DNA of 64,000 nucleotides from Diadema setosum (taxonomy: Eukaryota; Echinodermata; Echinoidea; Diadematoida; Diadematidae): NCBI RefSeq assembly GCF_964275005.1, contig NC_092689.1, forward strand, positions 1,247,501 through 1,311,500. Direction: 5' to 3'. A program made the position numbers and the translations under genes. Below, in pieces: positions 1 to 10,800 of this stretch. Numbering within the stretch: position 1 is the stretch's first letter; each line of letters opens with the position of its first letter. The notes beneath the pieces are model-generated. The model was not told where the DNA came from. It did no database searches and was given only the letters and a program-made list of their open reading frames with translations.

Positions 1-19
1 TGTCCAAATGCTGGTAATG

Positions 20-265
20 TACAGTGGAACCTCGTTATGTAGAGGTCTGATATAACAAAACAAAACAAAACAAAACAAGACAAAAAACTCAGCTCTTAAA
101 ACAAGGTGATTTTGCAGTTCCCAACTCTCATACAATGTATTTCTTTGTTTTTGTATCCTGAGATAGTGACAAAACCTTGTACACCTGTATCGCGAAAAAT
201 CTGATATATAACGAGGTAATAGTCACATGGTTTTCAGGTCCTCATTATAACGAGGTTCCCCTGTA
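20..265. mobile_element. pogo/Tigger-like MITE
   Basis: 246 bp with inverted ends TACAGTGGAACCTCGTTAT and ATAACGAGGTTCCCCTGTA, bounded by TA. The CAGTG…CTCGTTATAACGA style of terminus is that of pogo-type Tc1/mariner elements. No transposase inside. Confidence 0.7.
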
Positions 266-295
266 CTTAACACATTCTGATCTATTTTCCTTCAG

Positions 296-380
296 GAGCA
301 GGAACAATTCCCATGAGAACTTGTGGTCCATGTGCAGAGTTGCATTAGCAACCATATCAGAAACAGCTGACATGAAATAA
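296..380 (+). CDS. Possible terminal exon of an upstream gene
   Basis: A good acceptor TTTTCCTTCAG precedes an open phase-2 segment SRNNSHENLWSMCRVALATI SETADMK ending in TAA. I do not recognise the protein. If real, 381 to about 3430 would be its 3' UTR; an AATAAA at 3411 followed by a GTGTGT-rich tract would be a textbook end. The segment is short, so chance is a real alternative. Confidence 0.25.
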
Positions 381-3199
381 TATGTGGAGTATGTCTGTTT
401 GTGTGTGTGTGGGTTTGTTAGTAGTGTGAGAATTGTCTTAAGTGTGTGTGTGCTGTACTTTGTGTGTTACCGAGTGCTGTAAGACATTGTACATTGTCAC
501 ACTATGCCAACCTGTAATGGAAGAAGACATCCTTTGGAAAACAAAAAACAAAAAACAAAACAAAACTGGCAAAGGTTCTGACAGCAAAACCATGAGACAA
601 CTTGAAGAGGAAATTGCATTGATTGAAGTTGTGAATGGATGAAAGTACCACATCACATGAGACCAGAGAGAGAGAGAAAGTGGGAAGAAACTCATTGAGC
701 AGTGACAGAAAATGGTCTTCATTCCTTCAAATGTACAGTAACCTGTACGGTATGTTCCATGCCAAGGACAGAGTGTTTCGTATGTGAAGAATGACCAACA
801 TAAATACAATATATAGATGGAGAGTAAGAGATTTGAAGCTGTGTCAGGAAATGTGAAGTGAGACTACATGTACAGTGAGTGTAATTTTGCATCTTTTGTT
901 CTATTAATTTTTGTTTTGTTTATGAAATAATGCGCATTATGTTACTGTCTAATGATCCATTGCACTATGTATGGGACACCAAGACAATATAGGTAATTAA
1001 GTATTTTTCTGTGTGATTACACTTCTATTGTCTGAAAGTCTTGTTTACTGGTTGAAAGAAATATGCATCCTTTATTTAGAATTAAAACAGAATATACACA
1101 ATCAGTGTCATTTGCTGACATTGCAAAGCCATTTGTGACAGTTTCATGTTAATCTTGTGAGTATAAATACCTTGTAATATTGAAAAATAAGCAAAAGTAT
1201 TGAGCATTAGCAAGGAAATGATGATCAGGATGACTACTAGTATATTGAATGTATTTATAAAGATGACAGCAAGATTCACGCAGAATGGCTCGCAATGACA
1301 CGTCTTTAAAACCAATAGTTAACTTTCGCAAATTGCGAGGCAATGTCAAACAGTAATATGGGTATGTTAATACAGTACTAAGTAGTTATTATGGCTGTTC
1401 CATGCTCTGCATTAGGGAGAGAGAGTTCCACAAAAATGTGTTTCATGCTGAAAATAAGATGTTAAAGGATCATTCATATGCACAAGATTTCCTTTGATTT
1501 TTTGTTCATGTGAGTTCTTCTCAATTATACATACCTGGTATATGACATTTAATGTGAGTATTTGCTTAATGCATGGAGAATATTGACACGCTCAAGGCTG
1601 TTGGAAGCAAGATCTTATTTTGGGGATGTTGAACAGCCAATGAATACTTACAGTACCTTGTCAGCTGAAAAGAGCAGAGGGGATAAAGCTGTAGATTGTT
1701 ACTGTGTGCAGTATGTCCTTTTTAGGCAGTAATGTAATTGCAAGTTGGTGGTTATTCATTAAGTATGTTTTCTAAGATGTTGAAATCAGTCTTGTAATAA
1801 TGGAATGTATTTTATCATTTTTATCTTGTATGATGCACATTTATGAATATACACTGTAGGTATGCACCATAATAATGAAATGTATTTTATCATTTTAATC
1901 ATGTACGGTGCACATTATGAATGTAATGCAGCAGACTAACAAATTGAGAATAAGTTTTGCTTTGCATTTATCTGTAATACATTGTTCCCTTGCAGTGAAA
2001 AACATACAATTTCATTACTTCACACCCATATACTTGCACATGTACAATCGTACTTCAATGAGTAAGAAAAAAAAAGATACACTTTAGCTATTCTAATCAA
2101 ATAATGTATCATGTTTTGATTCATTATTTTATCAGTAATTGTGATCAAATAGTCTGATGAAAAAATAAGGTGATGTTGATGTAATTTATTCAAATTAGAA
2201 GTGTATGTCAAGTGTGTAGACTTGCATATTGTTGTTAAGTAGTCAATCTGTATGAAATATTGATGCTGACTATTGTAACAAAATATTTTTTATATATAAA
2301 GTCTTGGAAACAATACATTTTAGGTATAAGACTTTACAAATAGACTTGTAGAAAAAATACTAACATTAATGTTGATTAAAATTATATTTAATGCTAGTTG
2401 AAACTGACTTCCTTAAACCAATTTATTATTTAAAAGAACACAGACTTTACCATCCTTGTATGCATATATTGCATTAAAATACATTTTTGATAGTATAATC
2501 CTATAGTATAGATTATAAACGGAATTACAGCTTCATTTAATGTGATGATATCATATGAAGTACACACTGCTGTATCTACAGTTGTACTTGGCTCTATTGA
2601 TTGTCTGTCATGTCATGTACATATAATTGTACATATTTGAATGATGTTTTCAAGATAATTAACTTGAGCTGCCCATTTCATATTCCAGATTTTTTCTTTT
2701 TTGTTGTTGTTGTATGTTGACTTCCTCAAGTCCATATTATTTACAATGGTAATTTCATTATTTATATCAAAATAAATCATGTTTAAATTCTGTGCTCTTT
2801 CAAGATCTTATCACTGAGTCAGTTATTGCTCGTTGTGTTTCTCATGTCCATAACTTTACGTTTATTACACAAGAGCTTGGGTTTGCATGTGACTGATATA
2901 ATTTGAAAATGCTATCCATGATTTACCCAATAAGCAGTTTATTGAAGAGAAGATGAAATGACAGTACAGTCATTTGTTTCACAAGATTAATTTTAGTGTT
3001 TCTCTGTCTCTGTTCATTCTTAACTACAAAACCAGATTAATTACATTTTATCTAGTCAGCCGTTGAAGTACTGTAACATTGTCTTCCATTTTGCTTGGCT
3101 TGGTTGAGCACCATGCTGATAGCATATAATTCAAATTCAGTGTTACTTTTATTATATGTAAGAATTGTGCACACAAGCATAGCCCTGTAGATATTATTG

Positions 3200-3200
<1 letters not shown>

Positions 3201-3267
<67 letters not shown>

Positions 3268-3269
3268 GT
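3201..3269. repeat. (ATT)n microsatellite
   Basis: About 22 near-perfect ATT units. Confidence 0.95.
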
Positions 3270-4326
3270 TTAGTGTAGTGTACTTATCTCTGTTGGTTCA
3301 TTTGTCAAATGAATTCATTTAGTTAAAAACAGTTTTGGATACCATCCAAAGGCAAATTGCAAATGTCTAGCATCAATTAATCAAAACAATTTTCCAACAG
3401 TATCTCTCAAAATAAATGTGTGTTTGTGTTTGTGTCTGTGTGTGTGTGTGTGTCCCATTTCTTTACTTTGGCTTTAAATCTGTGTTAATTGATGGGTAAT
3501 TTGATCAATACAACACTTACAGTTATACTTGTGCAGAATGTGATGTAGGTTTTGCAGACCAAATCATAAAGACTCTTACAGACGTGTCCTCAGTACCAGA
3601 AATTATATCCATTGGTCTTCAATTCAATTACAGCCAAGGCTTCCTTGTTAGTATGCCAAGCATTAGGTTTTGTATTTAACAGTGTTTTGTTATGATCCTT
3701 TATTACGCTTTCCACAAAAGCTTAAAGAATAACTTCCCAAAGGTGATTGGTACACAAGAAAAAGAAAGTTTTACAAAATGCATTTTCTCTGGCAGACATC
3801 TGAATAAACTGAGTGCAACAGGGTGTGTCAATTGTCAAGCCAATACAGTGTTTTACCCTGTATTTAGAATACTTTAGCCTGAGGAAAAGTTCATTGCTGG
3901 TAAACACATCATTTCCAAGGTCCAGCATTGCCTTTTACTTAAGATAGGGTTGCTAAATGATGACACTCTTTGTCAAAAAATAAATAGATAAAAAAAGTAG
4001 AAAAAAAGAGAGATCAAGATATAAAGCAGAACCAATATGAGTGTCTTTCAAAAGGGGATGCTGTGAACTCACATTGTATTAATTAAATGATGCCACCAAA
4101 ACTTTCTTGTTTGCAAGTAGATGTTAATGGATGTTTACATTATGCTAAACGTGTTACACACAACCCTGTATGCAAATTTCAAATGTGAAGAAATTGTTCA
4201 AAATCATATTGAACTTAATGGATTGATCAATATAGAAGCACTGCAGAAATGGGCTTTGGACACTCCACAGACAATTGTGTGTGTGAAGATCATGTGTGTA
4301 GTGCATATTCATGTAGTCCTACAAGG

Positions 4327-4569
4327 TACTGTATACGCCAAATATTTCGTGAGGTTTTTATTCTTGCGAATTTCGCGAGTCGGGTGCTATTCGTGAAATT
4401 AAAAAACGCGAAAATATTGACTCTGATCCCGATGTGGATGTGACGTATGCGTGTACATTTCTTCATTCGGTACAGGACTCTACGATCGCGAATTCAACTA
4501 CTTTCGAAATCATCTGGAATTCTCGATTTGCGAAAATTTAGACTCCCAAAATATGTGGCGTATACAGTA
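4327..4569. mobile_element. TA-flanked MITE, family 'TACTGTATACGCC'
   Basis: 243 bp; inverted ends TACTGTATACGCCAAATATT and AAATATGTGGCGTATACAGTA. Body rich in TTCGCGAA-like strings. A relative lies at 63753-63994, sharing AAGTCGGGTGCTATTTG-like sequence. Inserted 160 bp before the CSTF3 exon acceptor at 4731. Confidence 0.75.
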
Positions 4570-4730
4570 GATTCTTAACCTTTAATCTCATATATGAAGT
4601 GTGATTCCTTGTGGAATGTGAGGATGGTGTGTCTGTTCCCCAAGCTCTTGTGCCATTTTTGAAATGCCAAACAATAGTGACAATGCTAACATAATATTTT
4701 CCCTTTCTTCTTCCATTTCTAACCTGATAG

Positions 4731-4832
4731 GGGTGGGGCTATGTGCCTGAGAAAGTCAAGAAAGCCCAAAGGAAAATTGAAGTGTATTCTTTTGATACGG
4801 ACGCATGGAATATTCTATTACGAGAAGCCCAG
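4731..4832 (+). CDS. CSTF3: CSTF3 coding exon (visible residues 1-34)
   Basis: Acceptor CTGATAG, donor CAG|GTAAGA, phase 0 at both ends. Encodes [12 protein letters not shown] through LLREAQ, the first HAT helix pair; human has [10 protein letters not shown] at the same place. The exon carrying the start codon must lie upstream. I found no convincing short ATG exon with a phase-0 donor between 1 and 4730. Confidence 0.93.
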
Positions 4833-7800
4833 GTAAGAATTTATAGTAATGGAACCACACAAAGGCGCACACACAAACAGTGAAGGAACAATTAAAAAGA
4901 AAGAAAATAAAAGAATATGTATATATCCCGAATAAAACACATTGAAACATATGTTTTCTGTGTTGTGTTTCTTTGCATTTGTGTGTCTCTTACTTCCTAA
5001 AATACAAGGTTTTGAATTGAGCTACTGGTTTCATCACTATCAGTGGGTGTACATTGAGGTGAAGATGCAGCAACGTAACAGAAATGAGAAAGAAATAAAT
5101 TTGTCATCAAAGAATTTTACTTCTGTGTCATTATTTGTGTTCTCTCATGTTAATATCAAGTTACAATTGTATTTACCTCTTCTTTTTTTTTTTTTTGTAA
5201 ATGACAAGTGACAATATATTTTCCTTTATCATGAGAATGTTAATGTATGAGAAATGAAGTGGTACATATAAAGTAAGACTTCATTTCCAGTGTTGTAAAT
5301 TTGTGTCACTCCATTCCTTCATGTTGTCTAGTTTTGACTCCTTTACATTTAATTTTGTAAATTAAAATGTTGATCTGTAACAAGAATGATTTCTCACAAG
5401 CTCTGTTTTTGTAGTAATAAATTTGCTTATTTGAATGAAATACTAAGAATTTATTTGTATAAACCCTGAAAAGTTATAGAAAAAACAAAACATTAAAATC
5501 AGGGGATAAGGGTATGTAAAAATAATTCTAATTTGCACAGCAACCACTTTAAGTCATTATTTAGTGGAGGTTTTCATTAGAAATTCAAACCACCCCAGAT
5601 ACGATGCAGGGCACACGAAGAGGAGAAATTGAAGATGGAAGAAATCTACACTGGATGTTTTATGATGCCCAAGAAATTTCTCGATGATAAGCAAGCAAAT
5701 ATGTTATACAAACGTATCGGAGGAATTAGGTACAAGTAAAATTGTCCAGTAAATACATATACATGTATGTATTTTTTACTTGTTTAATTTACCCCATTCT
5801 TTGCCTTAAAAAAACATTTTTTTTTGTCTTTAAATAAGTAATGAATACAATTGGTAAATATTGGTATTCTTGAATGGTATTAAAAGGAATATTTATTAAT
5901 GACTGTATGACTTTGTTGTGCTTTTTAGAAATGTGCTCACCTCTACATGTCTGTATTCAGTGTCAGTTGTTAAAGGTATTAGCCCACATTTGTAAACCTG
6001 CAGCAATTGGTCTCATAGTTAGCATGGAGTTTAGGTATGATTGCAGTAACACCTGTGCAAAATTTTGTTCCAATTAGTCCATTACTTTCATAAAAATAAA
6101 TGAAAATGCACCGTATGCATGCGTATAAAAACGCTCACTAGCTCCGGTCCACGCACGTACTACATGCATGTGATACATGTGTAAGTTAATGTACGTAGCT
6201 AGCCCGCGCTCGTAATTCGATTTTGGGTCGGGTTGACCCGGTTTGAAAATTGATTTTAAAACGATGATTTTCTCTCTTTTATCGAATGGTATAGACAAAG
6301 AGCAACAGGTGAGGTATGTTACTGTTATAACGTGTACTTGGAAGTCATATTGGACCTGTTTTATGCAGTTTTGATTTTCGTGGGTTTGCAAATGTGGGCT
6401 AGTACCTTTAAAGTGTGTGTTACACACTACTGAATGCTTTGACAGTGTCAAATGTATGTTGATACCAGGAGATTACACCTGCAATCACCCACTAAACAGT
6501 TTTTCATGAATACAATGATGGTAGGAAGCTACATGAATACATTCAAATCCAAAGTGTAGTTACAATGAATCACTTACATCGACACACATGTTACACTTGG
6601 TGACAAATGAACACTTTTCAGTTGCATGATATGTATTACACATCCAAATAAAACCCTGACAACAAGCTTTAATCACCCTTTGTTCAGATTCTTGTGCCTG
6701 TACCCTTTACCTTCCTGTCCTTATCTATCTTTCATTATCTATTTGATGTGTAGATGAGATATCCTTCCTGCTATTTCTGCTTTTTTCTTCCCTTAAACCA
6801 TCTTTGTCAACAAGCATTTCATTTCCATGGTGTAGATACATAGATAGAGACTGAAACAACTACACTTACTACTTGCACATTCAAACACAGCATGTTCAAC
6901 ACACATTCAGCTACTTTAAAATTCTCTATTTGGCACATCTGACATGTGACAAGAAATTGAGCCACTCTGCAAAGGAGTATTCTTAAACCATTGCTCCTTT
7001 CCCCTCGATTCTGTTTTCCCTCGATGTCTGATTCTAGAACCAACCGGTGGAGAAGGCACGGACGCTGTATGAGCTTCTGGTATCAACGTTCACAAACTCG
7101 GGGCGCTACTGGAAGACTTATGTGGAGCAAGAGGTTATTTTTGGTTCTCATTTGCTAAGTATTCCATTCATTAGTCATTACGGAGACTTGATTTGCAACT
7201 TTGAAAAATGTCCAACGCATCACATCTTTCAGAGTTGTAATTTTTAGCATTACATAAAATTCAGGAGTTTTGCTCTTAATTGTAATTTCCTGAAGTCGAT
7301 GTCAGAGCGTGGAAATGACCCAAATGAAAAACTGGAGGAATTACTGCATTTCTTTTTTTTTTTCGAGATACAATAAGCCACAAATACCTAATCAGCTACG
7401 GAGCATGAGGAACAGTAACAACAACAACAACAACAACATGGTACAGTGGACTCTCTTTAATGAAGTCCTTGGGACTGGCAGTTTTCTGTCAGTTTATCAA
7501 AATTTTATTATAACCAAACAAATGAACAATTAAAAAAAAAAAAAAGCGGATAATGTTGCGGCCTTGAATTTTACTTTGTTGTAACTGGGATTTCGTTATG
7601 ACCATGTTCGTTCTAACGGGATTGCGGTAATGAGGTCAGACGATACTCCGACACTAGAATCCACAGTAATGGAGGGAATGCGTACAAGTTCAAAGTTTGT
7701 CTGAAAAGAAAGAGTAAGATTTTACTATTACAACAGTGAAAATTTGATCAAAATTTGATAAAATATTTATTTTGCAACAAATTTGGGGAAGTAATGAACT

Positions 7801-10800
7801 TGTGAAGATTTGCTAATCCTCACAAAACTGTTATTGTATTATGCCCAAGTCACAACTCGGAATATACTTGTATCTGACTGATCAATATTGTGAAGTTATT
7901 CAGTCAGGAACAACATTATACAGTGCACTCCCATTATAACGAACATGGTTATAATGAAATTCTGGTTACAACGAAGTAAAAATTCAGGCTGCAACATTAT
8001 CCACTCTATGTATTTTTATTGTTTTGGTATAATGAAAGGAAACTGCCAGTCCCGAAGGCTTCGTTAAAATGGGAGTCCACTGTACATTTATTTTACACCT
8101 GTATGGCCGAACATTTTTTAGTATAAGTCTTTTTTTGGGGGGAGGGGGAGGGACATAATGTCCAATAGAAAATTGTGAGGTGATGACATGGCTCACTCGC
8201 ACATTCATATGAACTGTTCAAGAACTGTTTTGCAAAAATGTCTCAATATTGCATAACATTACCTGTAGTTGGACTTTAATTAAGTTTCACTGTTGTGTTT
8301 TTAGAATCAGTCTTTCTTTTCAGAGTAGCTTTTTGCTGTTGTAGAATTTCCCTCTCAAAAAAAGTTTGGTTAGCATTGTGGCACTAGATTTTGTTTTCAT
8401 TTGTTTTGCTCTACTATGTAAAACTTCCTGTCTTGGGCTTGGTGTGGTAATACCATATGGTTGGAGATTGGATGAACATCATATGACAGTGGACTATGAT
8501 GTTATATTATTATGGTCTACATAAATACTGGTTGGTGATTGGTCAGAAAGCAATCATATGAATATTGCAGCCAAGATCAAAAGTGTTATATTGTAAGCAG
8601 TGACATCATGTCTGGTAATATAATGATTGCATAATTTGACTGACTGTTGATGGGACTAGAGTGGGTATTTATGTAGACCTTATGATATAACGAATATTGC
8701 CTTGTCTGTTATTTTAATACAACATTTGACAGTTCCTAGGGAGTTCCATTTTTTCCTCAAGACAATATTTTCCCATGGCGCTGCATGCATCAGGGAAATA
8801 TAGTCTCTTGCGCAAAATATAACTCCATCCGGGATGTCAAGTGTTATATGACACATCAAAAGGGCAATATCTTTATGATATCTTCTCATGAGCCGGTTGT
8901 ATACTCTTCCATGGGGAAACAATTTTGTTCAAACAAATGTCACAATATCCAACAAAGGAAGATGGGCTTAGGCTGGACAAAGAGAAAATGAAGGTCTGCC
9001 AAGTCTCATGTCTACATTGCGAGTCTCACTCCGAGGTGACCCATCTCATGCTCGCCCACTCAGCAATTATTTTCTCATACCTCCCCCCAAAACAGCAAAA
9101 CAAAAATATAGATCAATAATGAACATTGTTGGGTATGCCCCCTAATGCTGAACTGAGTGTAAAGTAACTTTTTCCTTTTTCTGTTTTGATGGCTAAAGAT
9201 GTTACATATGTGGCTGTGTCTTACTACGGCTATTTATTATTCTGAATAAATAATCCAAAGAGGTCTCTAAATAATTGTGTCATCTAGGAACCCTAATAAG
9301 TCACACCAGTCATACATTCTTAACTCATTCACCATTGACCAAAATATACTCAAAATAAGTAGTCAATGTGATGTCTTTCATGACAGTCTTTCATTCATTT
9401 CAGATTCAAACAGATTAGAAATATATGCAAATAAATTTTGTTAGAGGTATGCACCAAATTGCGCAATTTCTCATCCCAAAGCGAGAAAAACCCTACTGTT
9501 TTTTTTTTGTTTTTTGTTTTTTTGTTTTTGTTTTTGTTTTTTTTGTTTTTTTGGGGGGGGGGGACACCCCTCCCACACCATGTTCCCTGTCCTCGGTCTT
9601 CAATTGTAAAGTTGAAATCTAAATACACCTAGTAAGAGCCATCTTAGAAACACAGTACAGGGTGCTGCAGAACTATCTTTTTATGCCTCCGCCACGAAGT
9701 GGTGCCGGAGGCATTATTTTTTCGGGTTGTCCATCCGTCCGTACGTACGTCCGTCTGTACGTACATCCGTCCGTACGTACGTACGTACACGTACGTACGT
9801 CCATACGTCCGTCCGCAATCGTTTACGCGATAACTTGAGTAATATTGACTGGAATTTTACCAAACTTGGTCCTAGTATTAAGTAGGATGGGGCAATTACT
9901 TGATTAGATTTTGGGTGAAATCGGCCAAAGATCAAAGGTCAAGGTCAAATCATTAAATTGTACTGTTTACGCGATAACTCAAGACTAGATTCAGCAAATT
10001 TCACCAACTTTGGCTGAGGATGATGTACGATGGGGACAATCACTTGATTAGTTTTTGAGTGAATTTGGACAGAGGTCAAAGGTCAAAAGGTCAAGGTCAA
10101 ATGCTAAAAACGTTGCTATTTCCCCCATATCCATGCAATTCCCGAAGGTATTTTCTTGAAACTTAGTGTAGACATGTACTACTGCATAAAGATTCTCCAG
10201 AGAGAGTTTCATGTCATAAGGTCAAAGGTCAAAAGGTCAAAGGCTAGGTGAATATGTCACAATTTCACTTTTCTCGCAAATGGGTTCAATGTATCTTCAT
10301 GGAACTTGGTACATACACATGTACTGACTGGCAGGGATTTTCTAGGGAATGTAGGGGTCATGGGTCAATAGTCAGGGAGTCAAAGGTCAAGGTCAACTCC
10401 TCAAAATTTTATTTTTTCCCTCATATACTATTATATGCAATGCTTGCATTATTATTTTTAAAACTAAAAATTGATATATACATGTATTCCTTTATGGAGA
10501 TTCTCTGGGAAATCTCTAACCAGAAGGTCATAGGTCAAAGGTTAAGGGTCAAAGGCCAGGTTTAAATGCAATATATGTATATATTTTATACTGTAATTTC
10601 ACTCTTTCTTCATCCCTTGAAAATTACTCAATGCATAAACTTATAAAAGGGTCGGTCAGAAGTCAAGTAAAAATTCTCAATTCCCCAAATACAGGTACCT
10701 GCACTCCATAGCAAACCTAGTTCAAGGAAAGTAAACATTCAAGATATTTCTGACAAACCTGTCATTTCAATATTTTGTCAGTTTTGTGCAACTGTCATAA

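Larger units (their letters stand above)
381..4730. other. Non-coding DNA upstream of the first visible CSTF3 exon
   Basis: AT-rich, no credible coding frame. Holds an imperfect 60-bp direct duplication (about 1800-1925), an ATT microsatellite (3201-3269), a TG-rich tract (3417-3455) and one TA-flanked miniature element (4327-4569). The CSTF3 first exon and promoter must be here or before the window, but I could not point to them. Confidence 0.5.
4833..7037 (+). other. CSTF3: CSTF3 intron
   Basis: 2.2-kb intron. Contains the exon-like segment at 5599-5739 and a TTAA-flanked foldback element at 5970-6411. The rest shows nothing recognisable. Confidence 0.8.

Noticed and set aside
438-809. 123-codon minus-strand open frame
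   Set aside because: Composition is Cys/Phe/Ser-rich and random-looking, no splice or start context; probably chance.
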